In this document: positions 36,575 through 45,531 of the stretch, one piece after another
Layout: each line of letters begins with the position of its first letter
Numbering within the stretch: the stretch's first letter is position 1
DNA from: Pontibacter liquoris
GTDB taxonomy: Bacteria > Bacteroidota > Bacteroidia > Cytophagales > Hymenobacteraceae
Length of the DNA: 64,000 bases
NCBI RefSeq assembly: GCF_022758235.1
Contig: NZ_JALEBG010000001.1
Location: 124,001-188,000, forward strand
Direction of reading: 5' to 3'
Notes under the pieces: model-generated
Seen by the model: the letters and a program-made list of their open reading frames with translations, nothing else
Database searches by the model: none
What the model was told of the DNA's origin: nothing
Program-made: the position numbers and the translations under genes

Positions 36575-38938
36575 ATGTTTAAGAATTACCTTAAAATGGC
36601 GTACCGCAACCTGATGCGCCACAAAGTCTTTTCCCTGATCAACATTCTGGGACTGGCGCTGGGCATGACCTGCTCCATCCTGATCCTGCTGTGGGTGAAG
36701 GATGAAGTGAGCTTCAACCGCTTTCATGCCGACATCGACAACCTGTACCGCATCATGGAAGTGCAGCATTACCCGGGTGGCGACGACCTGACTGTGGATG
36801 CCACACCCGGTCCGCTGGCCGAAGCGCTGGAGGCCGAGCTGCCCGAAGTGAAGCATGCCGTACGCAGCACGACCTGGGATTGGAAGCAGTTGTTTTCCTA
36901 TCAGGATAAGGTGCTGAAGGTAAATGGCCGCTACGCCGATCCGGAGTTCTTCGAGGTGTTCTCGTTTTCGCTGCTCTACGGCGATGCCACGCAGGTGCTG
37001 AAGCAGCCCAACTCGGTTGTGATTTCGGAAACGGTCGCCCGGCAGTTCTTCGACTCGCCGGCAGAGGCCATGGGGAAGGTGTTTAAGATCAACAATGACA
37101 AGAGCTACAAGGTAACGGGCGTGGTGCAGGATGTGCCTAAGAACTCGAGCATGCAGTTCGACTACGTAATGCCGGTGCAGGACTGGATCAACAGCCCTGG
37201 CAACGAATGGCTGAAAGAGTGGGGAAGCAACGCCCTGCGCACGTTTGTGCAGCTGCAGCCCGGTACCGACATTGTGTCGCTGAACAAAAAGATCAAGTCT
37301 TTTCACCAAAGCCACGTCAAAGATTCTAAAACAGAAATATTTGTGCAGGCGGTAGGGGATATGTACCTCTATTCTGATTTCCGGAATGGCAAAGTAGGCG
37401 GCGGCCAGATAGAATATGTGCGCCTGTTTATCATTGTGGCTGTTTTTATCCTTGTAATTGCCTGCATCAACTTCATGAACCTGGCTACGGCGCGCTCGGC
37501 CAAACGGGCCAAAGAAGTGGGCGTGCGCAAAGCCATCGGGGCAAGCCGGCCGGCTCTTATCCGCCAGTTTATGGTAGAGTCGCTGCTGGTAGCTTTTTTG
37601 GCGCTGTTTGTGGCCGTAAACCTGGTAGGCATCCTGCTGCCGCACTTCAACGACCTGACCGGTAAGTATATTGAACTGAACTTGGCCGATCCGCAATTCA
37701 TTTTCCTGCTGCTGGGCGTGGCCATACTTACCGGCGTTATCTCGGGCAGCTACCCGGCGTTCTTCCTTTCTTCGTTCGACCCAGCCGTGGTGCTCAAAGG
37801 CACCGTGAAGCTGAACCGAAACGTGGCCGTGTTCCGCAAAGGGTTGGTGGTGTTCCAGTTCATCCTTTCGGCGCTGCTCATTATCAGCACGCTGGTGGTA
37901 TACCTGCAGCTGCACTACATCCGCACCAAAAACATCGGCCTGAACCGCGAGAACCTGGTATACGTGCCGATAGAAGGAGAGATGAACAACCGTTATGAGG
38001 TGATCAAGCGCGAGCTGCTCAACACGCCGGGCGTGCTGGCCGTAACGGCGGCTAACCAGAACCCGCTCATGGTGGGTAACTCGACGGGCAGCATTAACTG
38101 GAACGGCAAAGATCCGAATGCCGATATCCTGTTTAGCGTGATGACGGTAGATTACGATTTCCTGAAAACCATGGGGATCGCGCTGAAGGAAGGCCGTGAC
38201 TTCTCCAGGGAGTATGGCACCGACACGGCCGCTTTTATTGTGAACGAGGAAGCAGCTCGCCTCATGCAGCTGAAAGAGCCGGTAGGCGAGTGGGTGGAGT
38301 GGGGCAACAAGGGCCACATTATCGGGGTGATGAAGAATTTTTACTCTACCTCCATTCACATCCCCATGCAGCCCCTTATTCTGCGCCTGCAGCCCAAGGA
38401 CGAAAATACCCTGTTTGCCCGCGTTGCCGGTGGCCGGACACCTGAAACCATGGCCACCATCGAGCGCATCCTGAAGCGGCAGAACCCGGCTTTCCCCTTT
38501 GAGTACCACTTTATGGACGACGATTACGAGCGCATGTATAAAAGCGAGGCCATTATGGGCGCGCTGACAAGGTACTTCGCCTTTATCGCCATCTTTATTT
38601 CCTGTATGGGCTTGTTCGGGCTGGCTCTGTTCACCGCCGAGCAGCGCACTAAGGAGATTGGCATCCGCAAAGTGCTGGGCGCTTCCGTGGCGAGCATTGT
38701 GCTGATGCTGAGCAAGGATTTCCTCAAACTGGTGCTCATTGCCAACGCCATTGCGCTGCCGCTGGGCTGGTACTTTATGAGCAGCTGGCTCAACGACTAT
38801 GCCGACCGCACAGAGCTGAGCTGGTGGATCTTTGCGGCTGCTTTTGTGGCCACCTTCCTCATTGCCATGCTCACGCTCAGCTTCCATGCCATTAAAACAG
38901 CGGTAGCCACGCCGGTTTCCTCGCTGCGCACCGAATAA
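36575..38938 (+). CDS. MacB/FtsX-type ABC transporter permease
   Basis: 787 residues in the two-unit form typical of Bacteroidota: helix near residue 20 (NILGLALGMTCSILILLW), a large periplasmic MacB-type domain (45-280), three helices, a second such unit, then a final FtsX block (AEQRTKEIGIRKVLGASVASIVLMLS). YRNLMRHKVFSLINILGLALG is the family's start. No ATPase gene is adjacent; these permeases often borrow one from elsewhere. It probably extrudes or signals envelope stress under control of the divergent NtrY/NtrC pair. Confidence 0.93.
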   Translation: MFKNYLKMAYRNLMRHKVFSLINILGLALGMTCSILILLWVKDEVSFNRFHADIDNLYRIMEVQHYPGGDDLTVDATPGPLAEALEAELPEVKHAVRSTTWDWKQLFSYQDKVLKVNGRYADPEFFEVFSFSLLYGDATQVLKQPNSVVISETVARQFFDSPAEAMGKVFKINNDKSYKVTGVVQDVPKNSSMQFDYVMPVQDWINSPGNEWLKEWGSNALRTFVQLQPGTDIVSLNKKIKSFHQSHVKDSKTEIFVQAVGDMYLYSDFRNGKVGGGQIEYVRLFIIVAVFILVIACINFMNLATARSAKRAKEVGVRKAIGASRPALIRQFMVESLLVAFLALFVAVNLVGILLPHFNDLTGKYIELNLADPQFIFLLLGVAILTGVISGSYPAFFLSSFDPAVVLKGTVKLNRNVAVFRKGLVVFQFILSALLIISTLVVYLQLHYIRTKNIGLNRENLVYVPIEGEMNNRYEVIKRELLNTPGVLAVTAANQNPLMVGNSTGSINWNGKDPNADILFSVMTVDYDFLKTMGIALKEGRDFSREYGTDTAAFIVNEEAARLMQLKEPVGEWVEWGNKGHIIGVMKNFYSTSIHIPMQPLILRLQPKDENTLFARVAGGRTPETMATIERILKRQNPAFPFEYHFMDDDYERMYKSEAIMGALTRYFAFIAIFISCMGLFGLALFTAEQRTKEIGIRKVLGASVASIVLMLSKDFLKLVLIANAIALPLGWYFMSSWLNDYADRTELSWWIFAAAFVATFLIAMLTLSFHAIKTAVATPVSSLRTE

Positions 38939-38975
38939 AATTTTAATATCCGACCCATTTGTACAAAACAAAACC

Positions 38976-40109
38976 ATGAAAAAATCTTTAGTAGTACTGT
39001 TTGCCTTGCTTGTTTACTTTTTGCCAGCCTACGCCCAGAAAACCTACAAAGGCCTGCCGGTGATAGAAGCGCGCACAACCCTGGCCGACTACCGGATCGG
39101 CAACGACTGGGTAAAAGGAAGCTGGAACATTTCGCCGCAGATTTCGCCGGATGTGCTCAAAATTCCGGTGCACGGCAAAAAGGCGCAGGTCGCTTTTTAT
39201 ACCGATTCTGATTCTATCCGCTTTGCTGTAAAACCAGGGAAATCCTACCCGTTCTATGTACTCCTGAACGGCCAGTATGCCCTGACCGAGTTGCAGGGAT
39301 ATGGCTTTAAGGCCCTGGCGTTCGACACAAAAAGCAAGGTGCCGGCTTATACTATGCAGTATGAAAAAAATGCCGGTAACCCTTACCTGAATACCCTGCG
39401 GGAGCAGTATCAGCTGGATGCCCTGGTGGCAGGCGCTGTTAACGATACCGAAAAGGCCCTGCGCATGGTACACTGGGTGCATCAGCAGTGGCAACACAAC
39501 GGCATGAATGAACCCAGCAAGCCGGATGCCCTCACGATCCTTTCCGAAGTAAAAGAAGGCAAGCAGTTCCGTTGTGTAGAGTATGGCATTGTGACCACTG
39601 CCTGCCTGAACGCGATCGGGTTGCCTGCCCGCACCATGGGGTTAAAAATGAAGGAGGCCGAAACGATTGAATTTGGAGCAGGCCACGTGTTGCTGGAAGT
39701 ATACTTGCCCGACCTGCAAAAGTGGGTGCTGCTGGATGGCCAGTTTGATGTGATGCCGGTGCTCAACAATGTGCCCCTGAATGCCGTGGAGTTTCAGCAG
39801 GCCATCGCCAGCAACTATGATCAGCTGGAGATCCGCAGCCTCTCGGGTGCCAGCAAGGCACAATACGCCAACTGGGTATACCCGTACCTGTATTACTTTG
39901 ACGTGAAGTTCGACAACCGCGAAGGAGCAGACTTTACCCGGGAGAAAGTGGATGGCAAACAGTCGCTGATGCTGGTGCCCACCGGAGCCAGGCAGCCAAA
40001 AGTGTTCCAGCGAATTAAACCGATCGATTACTGTAAGTATACCAACTCGGTGGCAGACCTTTACGCGCCACCCGTTATGACAGGCCAGGCGGCCGCGGCT
40101 CTGAAGTAA
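38976..40109 (+). CDS. Secreted transglutaminase-like protein
   Basis: 377 residues with a signal peptide ending PAYAQ. The Cys-His-Asp triad of transglutaminase-like (papain-fold) proteins is visible: cysteine in QFRCVEYGIVTTACLNAIGLPAR, histidine in GAGHVLLEVYLPD, aspartate in KWVLLDGQFD. Bacterial members act as proteases or amidases on envelope substrates. The gene is 37 bp after the permease gene and may be in its transcript. Substrate unknown. Confidence 0.9.
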   Translation: MKKSLVVLFALLVYFLPAYAQKTYKGLPVIEARTTLADYRIGNDWVKGSWNISPQISPDVLKIPVHGKKAQVAFYTDSDSIRFAVKPGKSYPFYVLLNGQYALTELQGYGFKALAFDTKSKVPAYTMQYEKNAGNPYLNTLREQYQLDALVAGAVNDTEKALRMVHWVHQQWQHNGMNEPSKPDALTILSEVKEGKQFRCVEYGIVTTACLNAIGLPARTMGLKMKEAETIEFGAGHVLLEVYLPDLQKWVLLDGQFDVMPVLNNVPLNAVEFQQAIASNYDQLEIRSLSGASKAQYANWVYPYLYYFDVKFDNREGADFTREKVDGKQSLMLVPTGARQPKVFQRIKPIDYCKYTNSVADLYAPPVMTGQAAAALK

Positions 40110-40120
40110 ACCAGGTAGAT

Positions 40121-40165
40121 GCTTTTATACTTAGCGGAGCGGAAACCTTTTCTAAGTATAAAAGC
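40121..40165. terminator. Hairpin made of two opposed AAGTATA heptamers
   Basis: GCTTTTATACTTAG (40121-40134) pairs perfectly with CTAAGTATAAAAGC (40152-40165) around a 17-base loop. It follows the transglutaminase-like stop codon. There is no long T run, so termination is likely but not certain. The stem consists of the overrepresented heptamer in opposite orientation. Confidence 0.6.
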
Positions 40166-40209
40166 GTTTATTATTTACAAAAGCAGCGATCAAATGCCGT
40201 AAATATGCG

Positions 40210-40217
40210 TATCTTTG
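40210..40217 (+). promoter_or_regulatory. Minus-7 box of the tmRNA gene
   Basis: TATCTTTG fits TAnnTTTG and lies about 50 bp before the mature 5' end. This leaves a leader that RNase P would trim. No matching TTG was found at the usual distance. Confidence 0.45.
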
Positions 40218-40266
40218 TGGCATGTTTCTTGAAGAATAAACAGCAAGAAAACGTTCTTTAACTTAC

Positions 40267-40636
40267 GGGGATGACTGGAATTGACAGCTTGTGCAAATAG
40301 CGTGTAAGCATGTCGGGTGATGAACGTACCACCTGTTAAAAAATCCGTTCGAACAATAACTGGCGAATATAACTACGCCATGGCTGCTTAATCCAAGTAT
40401 TAAGCAATTGCCATAGTCTCGTGCAGGTTTCGTGAATCTGCTTGCACATAGAGGCTTCGATCCGATTTACTAGCCTGGGCAAGGGTGCGGTGCCCAGTCG
40501 AAACCAAAGCATCTAAGGAGTGCGCATAAGCCTGACTTATACTTGCAAGCTCCCGACAATCCGAATAAGTCTAAGCATGTAGAAAGCCCGTTGATTTCCT
40601 TGTCTGGACCAGGGTTCGAATCCCTGCATCTCCACA
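40267..40636 (+). ncRNA. ssrA: tmRNA (SsrA), tag ending GEYNYAMAA
   Basis: The 5' end GGGGATG pairs with CATCTCC at 40627-40633, forming the alanine-type acceptor stem with the G3-U wobble that AlaRS requires. GGTTCGAATCC forms the T arm near 40613-40623. A reading frame runs from near 40350 and ends with GEYNYAMAA and TAA at 40389-40391, the usual Bacteroidota-type degradation tag. CCA is not fully encoded. SsrA rescues stalled ribosomes and marks the peptide for ClpXP. The exact resume codon and 3' end are approximate. A copy of the AAGTATA heptamer (as TATACTT) lies at 40538-40544. Confidence 0.97.
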
Positions 40637-40644
40637 GTACCATT

Positions 40645-40685
40645 AAAAAGGCCTGCTGATCACTGATCGGCAGGCCTTTTTGTTT
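40645..40685 (+). terminator. Terminator of tmRNA
   Basis: AAAAAGGCCTGC (40645-40656) pairs with GCAGGCCTTTTT (from 40670), followed by G and further Ts. It can also end the convergent ino1 transcript. Confidence 0.9.
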
Positions 40686-40728
40686 TATGCCGCAGCATGC
40701 GTACTGCGGCGTTTATACTTGCTTTCTG

Positions 40729-42054
40729 CTATAGCGCCTCTACCAGGTCCTGGTAATAGTCCAGGCCCAGGTGCGTGATCAGGTCTTCGCCCATCATGTG
40801 GCGCAACGTGTTCTGCAGCTTAATAAGCTGCTTGAAAATGTCGTGCTCGGGACGCAGGCCTTCGGCGGTTTGCGGCGATTTGAAATAGAACGACAACCAC
40901 TCCTGTATGCCGCTCATGCCGGCACGCTTGGCCAGGTCGCTGAACAGGGCCAGGTCCAGCACAATAGGCGCTGCCAGGATAGAATCGCGGCACAGGAAGT
41001 TGATCTTGATCTGCATCGGGTAGCCCATCCAGCCAAAAATATCAATATTGTCCCAGCTCTCTTTGTTGTCGCCGTGAGGCGGGTAGTAGTTGATGCGTAC
41101 CTTGTGGTAAAGCTCTCCATAGAGTTCCGGGTTAACTTCGGGCTGCAGAATATCATCCAGCACGCTCAGTTTGGACACTTCTTTTGTCTTGAAGTTATCC
41201 GGGTGGTCGAGCACATATCCGTCGCGGTTGCCCAGGATGTTGGACGAGAACCAGCCTTTGATGCCCAGTGCGCGGGCATGCAGGCCGGGCGCCAGGATGG
41301 TTTTCATCAGCGTCTGGCCGGTTTTAAAGTCTTTGCCGCCGATGGGGGTTTCCGTTTGTTTTGCCAGCTCGATCAGGGCCGGAATATCGCAGGTGAGGTT
41401 CGGGGCGCCATTCATGAACGGAATGCCCAGTTTGATAGCGGCATAGGCATAGATCATACTTGGCGAAATAGCCGGATCGTTTGCCTGCAGACCTTCTTCA
41501 AACGCTTCAATGGTTTGGTGCACTTCCGATACCTCGATGTATTTCTCCGTAGAGCCGCACCAGACCATCACCAGGCGCGAGCAGTCATTGGCCTCTCTGA
41601 AATTTTCAATATCATCCATTACCGCTTTGGCCAGGTCGGCTTTGGTAGCCTCCTGTTTTACATGCTGGCCGTCGAGGTTGGCGACATACGATTTATCAAA
41701 AACCGCTTTCATGGGCTTTATGGCTTCCAGTTCGGCTTTCACGGCATGCAGCATCATGGGCTCCAGCACACGGGCGTTCATGGCCGCTTCAAACACATTG
41801 TCGTTATACAGGTCCCAGCCGCCAAAAACAATGTCCTCCAGGCTGGCAAGCGGCACAAAGTCCTTGATCTTGGGGAAACGGTTCTCGGTTCTTTTTCCCA
41901 GGCGGATGCTGCCCATCTGGGTTAAAGAGCCGACCGGCTGCGCCAGGTTCTTTTTTACGGCTTCTACACCGGCAATAAGCGTGGTGGCGACAGCGCCTAA
42001 ACCAGGTATTAAGATGCCCAGCTTACCGTCTGCTTTTTCTATGACATTCTGCAT
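40729..42054 (-). CDS. ino1: Inositol-3-phosphate synthase
   Basis: 441 residues. The N-terminal NAD-binding GLGAVATTLIAGVEAVKK, the KIKDFVPLASLEDIVFGGWDLYNDN block, NDCSRLVMVWCGSTE, SPSMIYAYAAIKLGIPFMNGAPN and GGKDFKTGQTLMKTILAPGLHARALG match myo-inositol-1-phosphate synthase. It isomerises glucose 6-phosphate to inositol 3-phosphate in the cytosol. The downstream neighbour (42114) is divided by a 59-bp gap and on the same strand, upstream in transcription. In Bacteroidota it often serves inositol phospholipids or sphingolipids. Confidence 0.95.
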   Translation of the reverse strand: MQNVIEKADGKLGILIPGLGAVATTLIAGVEAVKKNLAQPVGSLTQMGSIRLGKRTENRFPKIKDFVPLASLEDIVFGGWDLYNDNVFEAAMNARVLEPMMLHAVKAELEAIKPMKAVFDKSYVANLDGQHVKQEATKADLAKAVMDDIENFREANDCSRLVMVWCGSTEKYIEVSEVHQTIEAFEEGLQANDPAISPSMIYAYAAIKLGIPFMNGAPNLTCDIPALIELAKQTETPIGGKDFKTGQTLMKTILAPGLHARALGIKGWFSSNILGNRDGYVLDHPDNFKTKEVSKLSVLDDILQPEVNPELYGELYHKVRINYYPPHGDNKESWDNIDIFGWMGYPMQIKINFLCRDSILAAPIVLDLALFSDLAKRAGMSGIQEWLSFYFKSPQTAEGLRPEHDIFKQLIKLQNTLRHMMGEDLITHLGLDYYQDLVEAL

Positions 42055-42113
42055 GTGACTTATAGTTGACAGGGTTGAAAATAATTTTGAGAGGAAGTAT
42101 ACACGTCAGGCCC

Positions 42114-42716
42114 TTAGTATTTTAGCTCCCCGGTATCGTTTACCAGAAGAATCCTAGCCGTTTCATCGTAAATTTCAATTACGCTTACGGAAGCCGGGCT
42201 TATTTCGATGCGTTGAAACAGATCTAGATGAATACCTGCATAATAGGCCACGGCCGATTTGATCAGATCGGCATGACTCACCACGGCTACCGTTTGCTGT
42301 GAATGCTGTGCCCGCAGTTTCTCCAGGCCACCGATCATGCGGGCCTGTGCTTCCGGCATCAGCTCGCCCCCCGGTATGCGGGAACTGCTCCGGAACGTAT
42401 TGAAGCGTTGGAAGGCTGGCTGGCCGCTCAGTTCCTCAAACGTAACGTTGGTCCAATCTCCAAAATTGATCTCTATAAAGTCTTCGCATACGGTATGTTC
42501 CAGGTGATGGCTGGCGGCAAGAGGCGCAGCCGTTTCCTGGGCCCGCTCCAGGGGGCTGCTGTAAACGGCAGCAAGCGGCACGCCTGCCAGCCGTTCGGCC
42601 AGTTTCCGGGCCTGGGTTTTTCCTTCTTCATTCAGGGAGATGCCAGCCATGCGGCCGGTGAGGCGCTTGCCAACCGTATCGTTGGTGGCATGGCGGATGA
42701 GGAGAAATCGGGTCAT
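42114..42716 (-). CDS. Histidine phosphatase family protein
   Basis: 200 residues with the branch-1 signature LLIRHATND (R7-H8-A9, the phospho-acceptor histidine) and a second histidine in VVSHADLIKSAVA. SSPLERAQETA and DFIEINFGDWTNVTFEEL are conserved helpers. It dephosphorylates small phosphoesters in the cytosol. Being directly upstream of ino1 on the same strand, it might act on inositol phosphate, but a classical inositol monophosphatase is a different fold, so this is only a guess. Confidence 0.9.
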   Translation of the reverse strand: MTRFLLIRHATNDTVGKRLTGRMAGISLNEEGKTQARKLAERLAGVPLAAVYSSPLERAQETAAPLAASHHLEHTVCEDFIEINFGDWTNVTFEELSGQPAFQRFNTFRSSSRIPGGELMPEAQARMIGGLEKLRAQHSQQTVAVVSHADLIKSAVAYYAGIHLDLFQRIEISPASVSVIEIYDETARILLVNDTGELKY

Positions 42717-42946
42717 TTAAATCGGTTAATCTGTTTTGTATCAGGTACTATACTTTGCTGCCGGCATTTACAGCATAACTAAGGGCTTTCGGGCAACGTA
42801 GCCATTACCTGTGTTTCATCCTGCTCCGGCAAGGCACACAAGGGTACGCAACTCCTGCCGTTCCCGTTGTAGCCGGCAAGCCGCAGAGGAAAGAACGAAG
42901 TATAAACCAGGGCTTTTTCAGAGAAGACAAGGAAGAGAGAACGCAC

Positions 42947-44038
42947 ATGACAGCTTTAAAAATCGGAGTGCTTACATTTCATCGCTGTATCAATTACGGC
43001 AGTTACTGGCAGGCCCGCTGCCTGGTAGAAGGGCTCCGCGCCCGCGGACACGAGGCTGTTATACTGGATCATGATTCGCAACCGGTAAACAGGGCCGAGT
43101 GGACGTGTGCCTTTCAGCCGGTGCTGCCCACGCATGTGCCCAAATCGGATTACCCGCTTTACCGCGAAAAGATCCTCAAGTTCTTCGAAGCCTTCCGTAC
43201 CCTGCCGCTCTCGCCTCGTTTTCAGCTCGACAATCCTGCCGAAATGGAGCCCTACGATGCGGTGGTGGTAGGCAGCGACGAAGTATGGAACCTGGCGCAC
43301 CCGTGGTACAACCAGTGCCCGTTGTTTTACGGCGAAGGCCTCCGGGCAGAGCGCCTCATCTCGTATGCGGCCAGTTTCGGGAATTACGATGCTGCCTGGG
43401 GGCTGGAACAAGTATGGGCCGAAAGGCTGCGGAACTTTGATATGATCTCGGTGCGCGACGAAAACTCCCAGGCTATAGTGCGCAATGCCCTGGGCATAGA
43501 ACCGGACATGGTGCTAGACCCGTGCCTGCAGTTTCCGATACAAGCCGAGGCGCACAACCTGGATAAACTTCATAAACCGTATGTGGCTGTGTACGGGCAT
43601 AACTTTTCCGATTTCTTTACTCAGGAAATACGCGAGTGGGCAAGCAAGAGGCAGTTGCCGCTTATCAGCATTGGGTACCGCAACGATTGGGCCGATGAAC
43701 AATGGCTCACTGCCGACCCGCACGAGTTTGCCCATTTTATAGCCGGCGCCCAAGCCGTGGTTACCAACTTCTTTCATGGCTGCGTTTTTTCGCTCATCAA
43801 TGCCAAACCGTTTGCCTGCGAGGCATCACCTTACCGCAGCAACAAGCTGAAAGGGCTGATGGCGAAGGTCGGCGGCGAAAAGCACCTGATCTGGGAAGGC
43901 ACGCCTGCCGCTGTATTTGATGCCCGCCTGGGAGAGCCACTCGATCCGGATATCCTGCAGAAGATCGAACAACTGCGCCATACTTCCGATGCTTTCCTGG
44001 ACCGGGCTTTAAGCTTGAAACAACTGAACTACGCATGA
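42947..44038 (+). CDS. Polysaccharide pyruvyl transferase family protein
   Basis: 363 residues with the family's start KIGVLTFHRCINYGSYWQARCLVEGL and the core YDAVVVGSDEVWNLAHPWYNQCPLFYG, then ISYAASFGNYD and a C-terminal FHGCVFSLINAKPFACEASPYRS block. Family members add pyruvate ketals to glycans. It overlaps the next gene by 4 bp (ATGA), so the two are translationally coupled. No other polysaccharide genes are adjacent. Confidence 0.92.
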   Translation: MTALKIGVLTFHRCINYGSYWQARCLVEGLRARGHEAVILDHDSQPVNRAEWTCAFQPVLPTHVPKSDYPLYREKILKFFEAFRTLPLSPRFQLDNPAEMEPYDAVVVGSDEVWNLAHPWYNQCPLFYGEGLRAERLISYAASFGNYDAAWGLEQVWAERLRNFDMISVRDENSQAIVRNALGIEPDMVLDPCLQFPIQAEAHNLDKLHKPYVAVYGHNFSDFFTQEIREWASKRQLPLISIGYRNDWADEQWLTADPHEFAHFIAGAQAVVTNFFHGCVFSLINAKPFACEASPYRSNKLKGLMAKVGGEKHLIWEGTPAAVFDARLGEPLDPDILQKIEQLRHTSDAFLDRALSLKQLNYA

Positions 44039-45420
44039 ACGAGCTGCTCAGCCCCCATGATATTGTCCGTTCCGGTTTGTGCATCGGGTGCGGGAGCTGC
44101 GTAGCCCAAACCGGCACCCCCGATACGCAAATGGGATTCGATGCCTTGGGAGAACTTAAACCGCATGGCGACCGCGACTGGTATGCACAGCCCACCGAGC
44201 GCTTTACTAATACCTGCCCTTTCTCGCCGGAGGCAAAGAACGAAGACGAACTGGCGGCCAACCTTTTCCCGGAAGCCCCACACCACGATGCGGCCTTGGG
44301 TAGTTTCCAGACGGCGTATGTAGGGTATGTGGCCGAAGAGGAGTTTCGGTTGCAGGGAAGCTCGGGGGGCATGGTGACCTGGGTGGCAACGGAGCTGCTG
44401 CGCAAAGGCCTGATTGATGGCGTAGCGCATGTGGTAGCCACCCAGGATCCGCAACAGGATGGGCGGTTCTTCCGCTACCGCATTTCCCGCACCGAAGCCG
44501 AGATCCGGGAGGGAGCCAAGTCGCGCTATTACCCCATCGAGCTGTCTGAAGTGTTGCGTATGATCCGGGAAGTGCCCGGCCGCTATGCCGTCATCGGGAT
44601 TCCCTGCTTTATCAAGGCGGTGCAGCTGCTTCGGAGCGAGGAGTCGCTTTTCCGTGACAGGATCCGCTTTACGCTGGGGCTTTTTTGCGGGCATATGAAG
44701 AGCGCCCGCTTTGTCGAAAGCTTTGCCTGGCAGATGCAGGTACCGGTTACCGATATTCAGCGGGTCGAGTTTCGGCACAAAGACCCCAGCCGCCCGGCCA
44801 ACTGGTACAATGCCCGCCTGACTCTGCGCAACGGCCAGGAGGTGAACAAAGACTGGTGGCACCTGGCCGATGGCGATTGGGGCGCAGGCTTTTTCATGAA
44901 CTCGGCGTGTAACTTCTGCGATGACGTGATGGCCGAAACCTCGGACATTTCGTTCGGCGATGCCTGGGTGGAGCCTTATTCTTCCGACGGTAGAGGGACC
45001 AATGTAGTGGTGGTGCGCTCGCCGGAAGTGGCGCAACTGGTAGCAAGCGCCATTACGGAAGGCCGGTTGCAGCTGGAAACGGTGAATGACGAGTTCGTGG
45101 TGCAGACACAAGCAGCTGGTTTACGGCAGCGGCGCGAGGGACTGGCTTACAGGCTCACCTGGCACCGCCGGGGCGTACGGCCGCGCAAGCGGGTGGCTCC
45201 GGATGCTATCACGCCTGCACGGCAACGGAAGCTGATCTACCGGATGCGGTATTATATTTCGGCCTGGAGCCTGCATGTGTTCCGGTTAGCGCGCCGCCTG
45301 CAAAATCCGCAGCTCTACCTGGGCTGGGCCCGGTTGGCTATTTCCATTTATCACGGGTATGCTTATTATCAGGGTAAATTAAGCGAAATGGTGAATCGGT
45401 TTAAAGGCTTAAAGCAATAG
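44035..45420 (+). CDS. Coenzyme F420 hydrogenase beta subunit-like (FrhB) protein
   Basis: 461 residues. C-terminal FrhB-type domain with IPCFIKAVQLLRSEE, LGLFCGHMKSARFVESF and CNFCDDVMAETSDISFGDAW, preceded by a GLCIGCGSC cluster motif (CxxCxxC) and an NTCPFSPEAKNEDELA segment. In polysaccharide loci such proteins pair with pyruvyl transferases, where their redox role is unknown; they need not use F420. Translationally coupled with the upstream gene (ATGA overlap). Confidence 0.9.
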   Translation: MNELLSPHDIVRSGLCIGCGSCVAQTGTPDTQMGFDALGELKPHGDRDWYAQPTERFTNTCPFSPEAKNEDELAANLFPEAPHHDAALGSFQTAYVGYVAEEEFRLQGSSGGMVTWVATELLRKGLIDGVAHVVATQDPQQDGRFFRYRISRTEAEIREGAKSRYYPIELSEVLRMIREVPGRYAVIGIPCFIKAVQLLRSEESLFRDRIRFTLGLFCGHMKSARFVESFAWQMQVPVTDIQRVEFRHKDPSRPANWYNARLTLRNGQEVNKDWWHLADGDWGAGFFMNSACNFCDDVMAETSDISFGDAWVEPYSSDGRGTNVVVVRSPEVAQLVASAITEGRLQLETVNDEFVVQTQAAGLRQRREGLAYRLTWHRRGVRPRKRVAPDAITPARQRKLIYRMRYYISAWSLHVFRLARRLQNPQLYLGWARLAISIYHGYAYYQGKLSEMVNRFKGLKQ

Positions 45421-45531
45421 GTAAATTGCTTTACTGGCTGAGTATACTTCACCTGTTATGTGCATTCGGTTTACTTGCCCCTGCTTAACACGTATGGCAA
45501 CCTGACACGGAAGTGGTAAATAAATAGATTT

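Noticed and set aside
36560..38977. 805-residue open frame on the minus strand opposite the permease gene
   Set aside because: The plus strand encodes a clear MacB/FtsX permease over the same span. The antisense product is rich in His, Gln and Arg with no family resemblance, as expected from a GC-rich shadow frame.
40600..40636. A separate tRNA gene
   Set aside because: The GGTTCGAATCC arm and acceptor belong to the tmRNA, whose 5' partner is at 40267; no anticodon arm lies between.
44029..45111. 360-residue open frame on the minus strand opposite the FrhB-like gene
   Set aside because: The plus-strand product has conserved cysteine motifs and is coupled to the upstream gene; the antisense one has no recognisable feature.
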